Source of the DNA: Maribacter cobaltidurans
GTDB taxonomy: Bacteria > Bacteroidota > Bacteroidia > Flavobacteriales > Flavobacteriaceae
Assembly: GCF_002269385.1 (NCBI RefSeq)
Contig: NZ_CP022957.1
Location: 1,297,001-1,361,000 of the forward strand
Length of the DNA stretch: 64,000 nucleotides
Direction: 5' to 3'
The translations under genes and the position numbers were made by a program. The notes below the pieces were generated by a model. It was not told the origin of the DNA, ran no database searches, and saw nothing but the letters and a program-made list of their open reading frames with translations. Positions 14,872 through 24,146 of the stretch are shown piece by piece. Position 1 is the first letter of the stretch. Every line of letters begins with the position of its first letter.

Positions 14872-16134
14872 TTATGAAATACCCCAGGCCTCTTTCAATT
14901 TTTGAGCGGCCTCATAGTTTGAAATTTTGAGATAACGACGGAAAGCCTTTTCTGATTTATGACCGGAAATCTTCATGATGAGTTGCACATCAATACCATT
15001 TAGGTAAGCATTGGTGCAAAAAGAACGTCTACAGGTATGGGAACTTATCAATTTATATTTCTCCAAAAGTTGTGCTTCTTTAATTGTTCCTCGTTTATGT
15101 TCAATTTCTACTTTTTGGTGAAGCTTGGCTGAATCCCCAAGTTCCTTTATACGCCTATTGAAAGTGAATGAATCAATATCTGGGGCATATCCATCATATT
15201 TTCTCAAAATACTCTTGACTTGGGAACGAAGTGGCACTACAATTCGGCCAGAAGTCTTCTTTTGTCGGATATTCAAAAACCCATTATCATCCAAATACTC
15301 AGGTCGAATCCTTGAAATATCAGAAAACCGAAGCCCTGTCAAACACCCAATTACAAAGAAGTCTTTTACTTTCCCCAATTCTTCATCGGCTTTACAATCT
15401 ACGGCTGCAATAGCCTGAATTTCATCATCGGACAAATAGATGTGATCCACTTCTTCTTGGACTACCTTGAATGCCGAAAGATCTATGGGCTTTATACGGT
15501 TTCTGCGCATACGGTCGTTTAAGAAAGCCTTTAAGTTTTTAACCAACTTGCCTATGGTGTTGTTCTTCATTCCGACACCTCCATTTTTTAATGGCGCATG
15601 GTACGCTAGGTAATCCGTCCATTCTTGATAGAAATGAAAATCAAAGGCATTAAAATCGATGATGATCCCTGAAAATTCCTGGAAACCCTCCAAATGCTTT
15701 CTAAGTGAATTGTAATCCTTGATAACATCTTTGACCACCTTGCTCCTTTTGCTTTCCAGATAATGGTCAAATTCAGTAAAAAAGTCTTGGACAGGTTTTG
15801 AATTGATGGACGGTTCACCTTCTTCAAATTGTTTTTTGAACATTTTTTTTGAAAGTGGCCTGCCCTGATTTCGATGGCTGGAAACAATTTGATTGGCCAA
15901 GCTGTCCATTTGGGTAAGTTGAACAAATTCAGAACCCACTTCCTTTGATTTTTTAAGAAACGATTTATCCTTGTTCCAATACTTCATTGCAATTTCAATT
16001 CCTGTATCGATTTGGATTCTTACATGACGATTTTCATAGTATCTCAACTTGATACTATGGGTGCCATTTTTGTTTGGTGATTCTGAAATATAAAAATTGT
16101 AATTATACATTTGCGTGCTGCATTCGTGCTGCAT
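14872..16134 (-). CDS. Tyrosine integrase of the genomic island
   Basis: Phage-type site-specific recombinase, 420 residues, of the Bacteroidota mobile-element type. An N-terminal arm-binding domain (YNFYISESPNKNGTHSIKLRYYENR) is followed by a SAM-like core-binding domain (about 110-220) and a catalytic domain with R in CLTGLRFSDISRI (near 268), HTCRRSF (H-x-x-R, near 368), SGHKSEKAFRRY (second H, and the nucleophile Y near 400). All catalytic residues are present, so it should be active. An internal ATG (MYNYNFYIS) is an alternative start. It ends the island: 114 bp beyond its start lies a 14-bp piece of tRNA-Asp, the probable attachment site. Confidence 0.93.
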   Translation of the reverse strand: MQHECSTQMYNYNFYISESPNKNGTHSIKLRYYENRHVRIQIDTGIEIAMKYWNKDKSFLKKSKEVGSEFVQLTQMDSLANQIVSSHRNQGRPLSKKMFKKQFEEGEPSINSKPVQDFFTEFDHYLESKRSKVVKDVIKDYNSLRKHLEGFQEFSGIIIDFNAFDFHFYQEWTDYLAYHAPLKNGGVGMKNNTIGKLVKNLKAFLNDRMRRNRIKPIDLSAFKVVQEEVDHIYLSDDEIQAIAAVDCKADEELGKVKDFFVIGCLTGLRFSDISRIRPEYLDDNGFLNIRQKKTSGRIVVPLRSQVKSILRKYDGYAPDIDSFTFNRRIKELGDSAKLHQKVEIEHKRGTIKEAQLLEKYKLISSHTCRRSFCTNAYLNGIDVQLIMKISGHKSEKAFRRYLKISNYEAAQKLKEAWGIS

Positions 16135-16247
16135 TTTTCATGAAAAGTAGTGTTTTATGATGTAAAATAAAAATCAATATACATTTAATTAATTGATTAC
16201 CAGTAAAATAATGTATGTTAATGAAATGTTAAAAATGCAGGGCAGCA

Positions 16248-16261
16248 TCCCGTCCAGACCG
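16248..16261 (+). other. 3' fragment of tRNA-Asp, probable attachment-site end
   Basis: TCCCGTCCAGACCG corresponds to the end of the T-loop/T-stem, the 3' acceptor strand CCAGACC and the discriminator G of a tRNA-Asp. The 5' part of a tRNA is absent upstream. It lies between the integrase and a strong terminator. This is the pattern left when an island integrates at a tRNA 3' end; the intact tRNA would then be left of the window. Confidence 0.55.
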
Positions 16262-16263
16262 CT

Positions 16264-16300
16264 AAAAGCCTTCAAGTCATTGAAGGCTTTTTTGTTTTTT
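16264..16300 (+). terminator. Rho-independent terminator behind the tRNA-Asp fragment
   Basis: AAGCCTTCAA (16266-16275) and TTGAAGGCTT (16280-16289) form a 10-bp stem with a GTCA loop, followed by T-rich sequence. It fits the original terminator of the displaced tRNA-Asp. It also insulates the following kinase gene from island transcription. Confidence 0.85.
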
Positions 16301-16414
16301 GATATTTTTTACAGTCTCTAAAAAACTAAACTTCCAAAAGTAACTTCTCCCATTTTTAATACAGGTTATATTTTAGTTATCTTGTAATATCTATACAACC
16401 AACCACTTAGAATA

Positions 16415-19400
16415 TTGTACAACTGTAAAAATCATAGTAATCCACTTTTATCCAATTTTTTTCATGTAGTTTTTTTAATCTCGTTTTTGGTACTGAATAC
16501 TATTGAAGCTCAAGATTTGGTCCTGGCACATGACAGGTTTTCATTTAATGAGCTTACGGTAGATGATGGACTATCACAGAACAGTGTTATAAGCATTGCG
16601 CAAGACACTACGGGATTTTTATGGTTTGCTACACAGGATGGCTTAAATCGTTATGACGGTAGGGAGTTTCAAATAGTCAATGAGCAATTTGAAGATGTTA
16701 CCCGGCCTAGCTATAGCAAATTAGGAAAAGTGTATATAGACCATGAAAATAATTTTTGGGCCATTACCAATCCTGGAACCTTAAAGTTTTATGATAGGAA
16801 CAAGGGACAATTCCATAGTATAAAGTCTATTGATAGCGCTAGTGTAATAACCCAAGATCTTGACAAAAATATCTATATAGGCACTTACGGTAAGGGTCTC
16901 TTTAAAATAAACAATACTAACCGCGATACCATACAGGTATTAAATAAATCCAATAGTATTCTAAGAATCTATGATCTCCTGGAATGGCAGGACCATATTT
17001 GGATTGCTGGCTCCGGAGGTGTATATAGTTATGAACCCAAGAATAATCGCTTGGACACAATCTTGAAAGTGTCCAATATCAATTTCAGTTCTTTGGCACA
17101 AAAGAAAAATAATATATATGTGGGGAGTTACCAAAAAGGTCTTTTTATAGCTTCTGCACAGGAAAAAAAACTGAAATTGTTCAAGGGCTTTTCTCAAGAA
17201 AAATTCCCCACAAGTATAGTAATCCTTGATTTAATGATGGACAGTTATGACAGGCTTTGGGTAGCAACCTACGGCCAAGGTTTATACATCATTGATTTTC
17301 CTTCTGAGAAAATAAAACATTTTACCGCTGACAAAAATAATCCCCATACCATTAATTATAATGATATTTTATCACTTTTTCAGGATTCATCGGGTACTAT
17401 TTGGCTGGGCTCAGATGGTGCCGGCCTTAGTTATTATGATGAATATCTAAGCAAGTTCAATTCTTTGACCAACGAACAGCTGCCCCTAAACATTAATGTA
17501 GATATCATAAGGTCAATAGCCAAGGAAAATAATAATGTTTGGTTGGGAACTTCGGGCAAAGGCCTTACTAGAATAAATCTGAAAACGCTGAAAGGCACCA
17601 CCATAAAACCCGGCGCCTCTAATTTAAAGGGAAATAGAATTATGTCCCTACTTTATGACGGACAGACACTTTGGATAGGTCACCAAGAACATGGTTTACA
17701 GAAAATGGATTCCAATGGTATTATTACCGATATTAAAGAAATTGACAACCTCACCATTTGGAAAATTTTAAAAGCATCGGAAAGTCAATTATGGCTTTGC
17801 ACCCGTAATCATGGTTTAATACGCTATGACAAGGAAAAAGGTATACTAGCCCATTATAATTCTAAAAACTCTTCTCTAAATGCCGATAACATCCGTACTA
17901 TTGAACCAGGAAATAGTAATTCCTATTGGATAGGAACAGAATTAAACGGACTTTTTTTATTAGACACGGAAACTGATAAGATCAAACAAATAAAATCTAT
18001 CCCCGACAAAATCAAATCATTATATTATGATGGTAAAACACTATGGATCGGAACTAATGGAAACGGACTAAAATGCTATGACCCAACAACCGGAAATACA
18101 CTTCATTTTACTACACAAAATGGCCTGGCGAATAATGTAATTTACGGTATTTTACCCGATGGGGAGAATAATTTATGGTTGAGTTCCAATAAAGGCATTA
18201 CTAAATTTTCTCATAAAAAGGGCAGGGCCTCTATTGAAAATTATGGAAATTATAACGGTTTACAGTCTTACGAATTCAATACCGGAGCCTATTTTAGGGA
18301 TAAAGAGGGGACCCTTTATTTTGGGGGGCTAGAAGGATTAAATTGGTTTAAGCCAGAACAGATTCATTTTAATCCATTTAAGCCCAATACTGTAATTACC
18401 CAAGTTAAGGTATTTGACGACGTCCGAAGTTTATCCGACGTTATTCCGTTAAAACACGTACAAAACACCATAGCTTTCAACTTTGCTTCGTTACAATTCT
18501 CCCAACCCAAACTGAATAAGTACAAATATCGATTACAAGGCCTCGATGAAGATTGGATTTTTTCCGGTAATAAAAATGAGGTCCGTTATACCAATCTTTC
18601 CCCTGGAAAGTACAAATTTGAAGTATTGTCAAGTAATTACGATGGTGTATGGGGAGAGTCACCTGCCGCTTATGATTTTGAAATAGAGCAACCTTGGCAC
18701 ATAACAAATATGGCCGTTGCCGTTTTCACTTCTTTTGTATTTCAGGGCTGTTTTATCGCAATCGGACTATTTATGTTGTTACTCTATCTTAGGTTGCATA
18801 GGCGCGATTATTTACTCTATGGAACCTATATCCTACTTTTTGCCACTTATTTCTTCCTACGTATAGACTTAGAGTTACAAACGGGTATTTTCACAAATAA
18901 CCGAAATCTTTTTTACTACATTTTAACCCCGACCCTATTATTGGTAACAGGGATATTTATCCAATTCGTCAGCTCTTTCGCAGACATAAAAAGTTACAGC
19001 CCAAAGTTTTCTAGGGAACTTTATTGGTTCTCCATTGTTGTTTATATAATCGCGGCATTATCACTTTTATACTTACTTACTACCCAGGATTTTGGTTTGG
19101 TAAAAGACCGTCTCAACCTTTTTTTGCTGCCCTTGCACATATTCTCTATTTACGCGGTCATAAAGGCCTATATCATTGTAAAATCTACCTTAAGGTATTA
19201 TATCATTTTGGGTAATTTCTTTTTGATTGCGTTTACCATGGTAGGTGTATACTTTGGTTCCAAGAATGCGTTCTCCGGTGGTGCAGAAGCTAACAATGTA
19301 TTCGGTTTCTATAGTTTCAACATATCCCAAATGGGTGTATTTCTGGAACTAATCGTATTCTCCATGGGTTTGGGACATAAATTTTATAGTGTTGAGATGG

Positions 19401-20095
19401 AAAAAAACAAAATGCAAAAAATTGATGAATTAAAAACAAAGCTCTTTACGGACATATCGCATGAAATCAGAACACCTCTTTCCCTTGTTTCCGGGCCATT
19501 GGAAAACCAGTTGAACCGAAAAAATCTTACAGAAAAGGATATTAAAGAGCTTACAATGGCCAAAAACAATACGGATAGACTAACCGAACTTTTTTCTCAA
19601 ATGACCGATCTATCATTGCTCGATTCCGGCCAGAGAACATTTAAGCTTACACAAGGAAACTTAAATTCGCAACTCGTACAATTATCGGAAACCTTTCAAT
19701 ATAAGGCTAATTCCAAAAAAATGACGCTGCGTACAACCATACAGGGATTACATAATTGCTGGTTTGACAAAGACATGATCGAGAAGATAGTGTCCAACTT
19801 ACTTTCCAATGCCATTAAATATGCCCCTGAAAATAGTAGTGTACTTTTAGATGCCAAAGAAAAGGACAATGCTCTGTTATTAACCGTTGTTAATGTAACA
19901 AAAGGATCTAGCAATATGGACCTTTCCAAAATATTCAAAAGATTTTATCAGGACAACGACACCTCCGAAGGCATCGGCGTAGGCCTCGCATTGGTAAAGG
20001 AATTGGTAGAACTTGCCCAAGGAACCGTTACCGTAGGCACCATAGAAAACAATCAAATTCAATTTTCGGTAAACCTTCCCGTCAACCAAAGATAA
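16415..20095 (+). CDS. Propeller sensor histidine kinase with 7TM module, no receiver or HTH
   Basis: A 1226-residue membrane kinase. After a signal peptide come two-component-regulator propeller repeats (about 40-680; recurring GLSQNSV, LWFATQDGLNRYD, IWLGSDGAGLSYYD, LWIGTNGNGL), a Y_Y_Y domain (about 683-760), about seven membrane segments resembling 7TM-DISM (765-985), HisKA with DISHEIRTPLS (H near 1014) and HATPase with SNLLSNAIKYAP (near 1127) and GIGVGLALVKEL. Classical hybrid systems of this phylum have one membrane pass and end in receiver plus AraC; here the protein stops after the ATPase. Output is probably through the next gene, 9 bp downstream. The start is TTG: no ATG precedes the signal peptide in frame. 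Confidence 0.92.
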   Translation: MYNCKNHSNPLLSNFFHVVFLISFLVLNTIEAQDLVLAHDRFSFNELTVDDGLSQNSVISIAQDTTGFLWFATQDGLNRYDGREFQIVNEQFEDVTRPSYSKLGKVYIDHENNFWAITNPGTLKFYDRNKGQFHSIKSIDSASVITQDLDKNIYIGTYGKGLFKINNTNRDTIQVLNKSNSILRIYDLLEWQDHIWIAGSGGVYSYEPKNNRLDTILKVSNINFSSLAQKKNNIYVGSYQKGLFIASAQEKKLKLFKGFSQEKFPTSIVILDLMMDSYDRLWVATYGQGLYIIDFPSEKIKHFTADKNNPHTINYNDILSLFQDSSGTIWLGSDGAGLSYYDEYLSKFNSLTNEQLPLNINVDIIRSIAKENNNVWLGTSGKGLTRINLKTLKGTTIKPGASNLKGNRIMSLLYDGQTLWIGHQEHGLQKMDSNGIITDIKEIDNLTIWKILKASESQLWLCTRNHGLIRYDKEKGILAHYNSKNSSLNADNIRTIEPGNSNSYWIGTELNGLFLLDTETDKIKQIKSIPDKIKSLYYDGKTLWIGTNGNGLKCYDPTTGNTLHFTTQNGLANNVIYGILPDGENNLWLSSNKGITKFSHKKGRASIENYGNYNGLQSYEFNTGAYFRDKEGTLYFGGLEGLNWFKPEQIHFNPFKPNTVITQVKVFDDVRSLSDVIPLKHVQNTIAFNFASLQFSQPKLNKYKYRLQGLDEDWIFSGNKNEVRYTNLSPGKYKFEVLSSNYDGVWGESPAAYDFEIEQPWHITNMAVAVFTSFVFQGCFIAIGLFMLLLYLRLHRRDYLLYGTYILLFATYFFLRIDLELQTGIFTNNRNLFYYILTPTLLLVTGIFIQFVSSFADIKSYSPKFSRELYWFSIVVYIIAALSLLYLLTTQDFGLVKDRLNLFLLPLHIFSIYAVIKAYIIVKSTLRYYIILGNFFLIAFTMVGVYFGSKNAFSGGAEANNVFGFYSFNISQMGVFLELIVFSMGLGHKFYSVEMEKNKMQKIDELKTKLFTDISHEIRTPLSLVSGPLENQLNRKNLTEKDIKELTMAKNNTDRLTELFSQMTDLSLLDSGQRTFKLTQGNLNSQLVQLSETFQYKANSKKMTLRTTIQGLHNCWFDKDMIEKIVSNLLSNAIKYAPENSSVLLDAKEKDNALLLTVVNVTKGSSNMDLSKIFKRFYQDNDTSEGIGVGLALVKELVELAQGTVTVGTIENNQIQFSVNLPVNQR

Positions 20096-20104
20096 ATTAT
20101 TGGG

Positions 20105-22912
20105 ATGAGAAATATTTTAAATATCCAACAGACAATACTCTTGATTGTTTTTATATGCTTGCCATGGACTATAATTCCTCAGACCCAAGATCCTGAAAAC
20201 TGGAAAACACTGGATGGGGACAATGTGGAGTATTATAAGGACTCCACCAATTCATTATCCTTTAACGAGGTATTAAAAAAGGAATTTATAAAAGGACAAA
20301 CGGAAAGCTTCAACCTTCAATCTACTTATTGGTACAAATTTCACCTGCCAGAAAGACAAAAGTCCAATTTGCTGTTCCTGCATCTTCGAATGACGGACTT
20401 ATCCGATGTTTTTGTTCCCGTAATGGGCCCCAAGTCCTATGAACATCACACCATAGGTCACTTCGCAAAAAAAGAAAAAAAAGTATTAGAAAGCGATGAG
20501 CTCCATATCCTTGAATTAGGCACAAAGAATATTGATTTTTCCAGGCCATTCTTCGTCAACAAAAGAATAATGACCCAATGGTCAAAACTCAATTGGCAAT
20601 ACTTACCAGGATATTTGTTTGCTTCCAATACACACCCTTTAGAATCCTATCTATTGCAAATACGAAACGAACAAAACGACATGTATTTCTATATCGGCAT
20701 TGTTTTTATTTCATTTTTTCTATTTCTGGTAAATTTTTTCATTAGTAAAGACAAGAGTTATTTGATCTACAGCCTCTACCTTTTAGGAGTGACCATTTAT
20801 TATGCCAATAGGCTTTCCCTTTTTTTAAATGCATACCAAAAAAGCGTGCCAGAGCTTTACTTTTATGTAAATCAGATAACACATATTGCCAATATCGGTC
20901 TTTACATTTGGTTTGTCTTTCATTTTTTAAACTTTAAACAGAATTTTCGCAAAGCCTTTAAATTTACTCGCAGTTTGCTTATTGGTATATTGATCTTCGG
21001 CTTCCTATACGGTTTTCAAATTATATTTTTTCCCTTCTTCCCCTATCGGTTCTTGGTAATGGATATTTTCCGCATCGTGGTGATGGCGACTTCAATAATC
21101 CTTTTTTTGTTCCTGATGTTCCAAAAACCGGATTTCATATCCAAAATTGTACTCATTGGGAGCCTGGTTCTTATAACTGGTAATGTAATTTCCCTTTTTT
21201 TAGGGGATTACACCTTTTTTTTGAAATTAATGATTCTTGAAATAATCCTATTTTCTATTGTGGTTGCCTTACGCAATAAACAAATTAACCGGAAACGTAT
21301 CATGGATCAATACACCCTTGAAACTCAAAAAATGAGAAACCAAACTTTGAAAGAGCTGAACGATACCAAGTCCAGATTCTATGAAAATATAACACATGAG
21401 TTCAGAACACCTTTAACGCTTATCCTATCGCCAATTGAAAAAAAGTTGTCCCAAGCCAAAACATCCTTGAAAGAAAAGGAAGAATTAAGCCTAATGCAAC
21501 GTCATGCAAAACAGTTATTAAGTTTGGTAAACCAAATGTTAGATTTGGCAAAATTGGAGGAAAACAATGTTAAACTTTCCGTAAAACCAAGTAATCTCCA
21601 AATGTTCTTGAATCCTTTGATAAACATTTACCAAAAAAAAGCTCAAGAAAAAAAGATTTTATTTAGTGCTGACATGCAGCACATAAACAATGCTTGGTTT
21701 GACCCAGATGTAATTAAAAAAGTAGCTACCAATCTACTCTCCAATGCCGTAAACCATTCACCACAAAACGGAAATATCAAAGTACGGTCCCACGTCAAAA
21801 ATGGATACTGGATTTTTAATGTCACCAATACTACGGAAACTAAGAATCCCATTGATATTTCAAAACTTTTTACCCGTTATTACCGTGCAGGCGAAAATTC
21901 AAATGGTGCAGGAGTCGGATTGAACATTACCAAAGAGCTCGTTGAGCTATCCCATGGAAATATTATAGCCAATACTTTAAGGGACAATGAACTACAGTTT
22001 ACCGTATCCCTACCTATTGAAGAATCCTTTTTTACGGAAAACAATGAGAACCAGGAAGATCAGTTTAAAACAAAATGCCTTTCCGATGATGATATTGAGG
22101 CAGCAATCATTACAACGCCGGTCAGGGTTCCCGTTCCTCTGGACATACCCACATCACATGGCCACCCAAAGCTCTTGATTGTTGAAGACAATGCGGATAT
22201 GAGATCATTCATTAAGTCCAATTTTACAAAGGGGTACCAAATTTTAGAGGCGGAGAATGGCAGTATGGGCATGGAACAAGCTATAAAACATTTACCAGAT
22301 ATTATTATTAGTGATGTAATGATGCCAGAACGAAATGGTTTTGAGTTTTGTGACGCAGTAAAACAAAATACATTTACTAGCCATATTCCCGTGATACTGC
22401 TTACCGCAAAAGTTGGAGAGGAAAGCGAGATAAAGGGCTTTAAGACCGGGGCTGACGCCTATATAACCAAACCATTCAGTGTTGAAAAATTAAAGGTACG
22501 CACAAAACAGCTTCTCCAATCTCAAAAACGTCTCTCCGAACATTATAGGAACACCTTTAGTATAAATCCTGAATTGGCCATTACAAATATAGAGGCCGAC
22601 TTCCTTAAATTGTTAAAAAAAGTCTTGGACGAACATATAACGGATTCCGAATTTAACACCGAGACCTTCAGCAGCCTTATGGGTATGAGCCGCAGGCAAC
22701 TTTACCGTAAGCTCAAGGCAATCATACATATGACACCAAATGAATTTGTTCGAAATGAACGTCTGAAACTGGCGGCGGACCTACTTTCAAAGTCAGACGC
22801 TACCGTAACCGAAATTGCCTATCAAGTAGGTTTTAATTCACCCTCCTACTTCATTAAGTCCTTTAAGGAGGTTTATCATATTACCCCAAACGAGTTTTCG
22901 GCAAAAAAATAG
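20105..22912 (+). CDS. Hybrid two-component sensor: 7TM-DISM, kinase, receiver, AraC output
   Basis: A 935-residue one-protein phosphorelay. Order: signal peptide; extracellular DISMED2-like beta domain (about 30-175; STYWYKFHLPE, LLFLHLRMTDLSDVFVP); seven membrane segments (195-395); HisKA FYENITHEFRTPLTLILSPIE (H near 429); HATPase SNLLSNAVNHSP and GAGVGLNITKELVEL; receiver LLIVEDNADMR...IIISDVMMPERNG (phospho-D near 736) ...LLTAKV...ITKPF; and C-terminal AraC-type HTH (MGMSRRQLYRKLK and ITEIAYQVGF-like TVTEIAYQVGFNSPSYFIKSF). The kinase domain resembles that of the upstream gene, suggesting duplication and division of labour. It is the DNA-binding output of the pair. The targets are not evident. 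Confidence 0.93.
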   Translation: MRNILNIQQTILLIVFICLPWTIIPQTQDPENWKTLDGDNVEYYKDSTNSLSFNEVLKKEFIKGQTESFNLQSTYWYKFHLPERQKSNLLFLHLRMTDLSDVFVPVMGPKSYEHHTIGHFAKKEKKVLESDELHILELGTKNIDFSRPFFVNKRIMTQWSKLNWQYLPGYLFASNTHPLESYLLQIRNEQNDMYFYIGIVFISFFLFLVNFFISKDKSYLIYSLYLLGVTIYYANRLSLFLNAYQKSVPELYFYVNQITHIANIGLYIWFVFHFLNFKQNFRKAFKFTRSLLIGILIFGFLYGFQIIFFPFFPYRFLVMDIFRIVVMATSIILFLFLMFQKPDFISKIVLIGSLVLITGNVISLFLGDYTFFLKLMILEIILFSIVVALRNKQINRKRIMDQYTLETQKMRNQTLKELNDTKSRFYENITHEFRTPLTLILSPIEKKLSQAKTSLKEKEELSLMQRHAKQLLSLVNQMLDLAKLEENNVKLSVKPSNLQMFLNPLINIYQKKAQEKKILFSADMQHINNAWFDPDVIKKVATNLLSNAVNHSPQNGNIKVRSHVKNGYWIFNVTNTTETKNPIDISKLFTRYYRAGENSNGAGVGLNITKELVELSHGNIIANTLRDNELQFTVSLPIEESFFTENNENQEDQFKTKCLSDDDIEAAIITTPVRVPVPLDIPTSHGHPKLLIVEDNADMRSFIKSNFTKGYQILEAENGSMGMEQAIKHLPDIIISDVMMPERNGFEFCDAVKQNTFTSHIPVILLTAKVGEESEIKGFKTGADAYITKPFSVEKLKVRTKQLLQSQKRLSEHYRNTFSINPELAITNIEADFLKLLKKVLDEHITDSEFNTETFSSLMGMSRRQLYRKLKAIIHMTPNEFVRNERLKLAADLLSKSDATVTEIAYQVGFNSPSYFIKSFKEVYHITPNEFSAKK

Positions 22913-22956
22913 ACGTTTCAATCGCCTATCTATTTAAAACATTCAAAAGTATCATT

Positions 22957-22987
22957 CCGAAAAACCTATAAAACATAAGGTTTTCGG
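22957..22987 (+). terminator. Weak hairpin after the sensor kinase operon
   Basis: CCGAAAAACCT (22957) and AAGGTTTTCGG (to 22987) form an imperfect stem. No clear T-run follows, so termination is uncertain. Confidence 0.35.
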
Positions 22988-23110
22988 ACATGTCACATTT
23001 GTTGCATCTTTTGGCATTGTTTTGATATACCCTCAAAAACCTATCCTATAGTTTTATCCTAAAGTTTCCAACTAAGGAAATTTTCATCTCCCCCATTTAA
23101 CCGAATCGTA

Positions 23111-23245
23111 TTGAATTCTGAGTCTAAACCCCAAAATAAAAACATCATTTATTTGAGTATTGACCACCTTAAACCAGGTATTTACAAACTTCAAATTTTG
23201 GAAAAGGAAACAGTAATTAAATCTATAAAAATTATTAAACGATAA
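23111..23245 (+). pseudogene. Possible small secretion-tail-like ORF or gene fragment
   Basis: A frame without ATG is open from 23063 to the TAA at 23243-23245. From the TTG at 23111 it gives 44 residues ending IYLSIDHLKPGIYKLQILEKETVIKSIKIIKR. The pattern L.PGIY.L.I......KSIKIIK resembles the C-terminal tail of type IX secretion substrates and of some short flavobacterial proteins. It could be the remains of a lost gene or a short gene with a TTG start. It ends 16 bp before the next lipoprotein gene. Weak call. Confidence 0.25.
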
Positions 23246-23260
23246 CCTTTTAAAAGATTA

Positions 23261-23584
23261 ATGTATATGAGAAAAATAGCAAGAAATTTAATCATAATTG
23301 CCGTACTGCTTATAGCGGTTAAATGTTCCAAAAATGACGATGGGCACAAAGATTCCGAAGCTACATGCTTTCAGGGATTATTGGCGGTAACCGAAGAGTA
23401 CCAGGAATCCCTTTTACAATTTCAGGAAAACCAGAACGAGACCACCTGTAACGGACTAAAGGTCGCCGCCATAGACCTGATAGAGGCATATGCCAAATGT
23501 CCCAATTATTTGCAAGAAGAAACCAATGCAGCATTCGAACAAGCAGCTCAGGAATGGAAAAATATGGACTGTTCCCAAAACTAA
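23261..23584 (+). CDS. Small lipoprotein, unknown function
   Basis: 107 residues with an N-terminal hydrophobic stretch and lipobox-like cysteine (IIAVLLIAVKCSKNDD), so a probable lipoprotein. The mature part is mainly helical with four cysteines (CFQGLLAV, TTCNGLKV, AKCPNYL, MDCSQN) that may form two disulfides. I do not recognise a family, although short helical lipoproteins of this kind are common in Flavobacteriia. It precedes the beta-barrel gene by 51 bp on the same strand, probably one operon. Confidence 0.7.
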   Translation: MYMRKIARNLIIIAVLLIAVKCSKNDDGHKDSEATCFQGLLAVTEEYQESLLQFQENQNETTCNGLKVAAIDLIEAYAKCPNYLQEETNAAFEQAAQEWKNMDCSQN

Positions 23585-23635
23585 GAGAATAATTTTTTGA
23601 AAATTTAAACATAGTAAATCATAAAATTCAGAATA

Positions 23636-24136
23636 ATGAAAAAAGTAATATTGACTGCCCTAATGTCTTGCATCTTCCAATTTTCAAATGCTCAAAATGA
23701 TATACGAATCGGAGGTATGCTAGCCTATGGCACCGAAGTGGAAAATATTGGAATCGGTGTAAATGCGGAATTTCCCATCATTGAAAAACTTACGGTTTCC
23801 CCTTCGTTCATCTACTATTTGCCCAAGAAAGTTTCTGGTGTAAGCATTAATTGGTTTGAGTTCAATGGAAATGCCAATTACTATTTCTTGGACGAAGGTA
23901 ACATAAATGTCTATGGGCAGGCCGGTTTAAATTATACTAACGTAAGGTTGAGCTACGATGGCGCTTATTCCGGATTCCTCAGTAGTGCAGCCTCCGATGG
24001 ACGCCTTGGCCTTAATCTAGGTGGTGGTGCCAATTTTCAAATGGGCGGTAACATATTACCATTTGCGGAGCTTAAATATGTAATCATAGATGAGGGACAA
24101 CTAGTTCTTGCCGCAGGTGTAAAATTTAATCTCTAA
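23636..24136 (+). CDS. Outer-membrane beta-barrel-like protein
   Basis: 166 residues with signal peptide (LTALMSCIFQFSNAQ). The mature part alternates amphipathic beta strands (IRIGGMLAYGTEVENIGIGVNAEF, VSPSFIYYLP, NANYYFLDEGNINVYGQAGLNYT, RLGLNLGGGANFQMG, LVLAAGVKFNL) and ends in an aliphatic-aromatic residue pattern, consistent with an eight-strand OmpX/OmpA-like barrel. It lies 10 bp before the DUF4412 gene. Function unknown; a structural or small-ligand role is possible. Confidence 0.75.
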   Translation: MKKVILTALMSCIFQFSNAQNDIRIGGMLAYGTEVENIGIGVNAEFPIIEKLTVSPSFIYYLPKKVSGVSINWFEFNGNANYYFLDEGNINVYGQAGLNYTNVRLSYDGAYSGFLSSAASDGRLGLNLGGGANFQMGGNILPFAELKYVIIDEGQLVLAAGVKFNL

Positions 24137-24146
24137 GACTGCTAAA

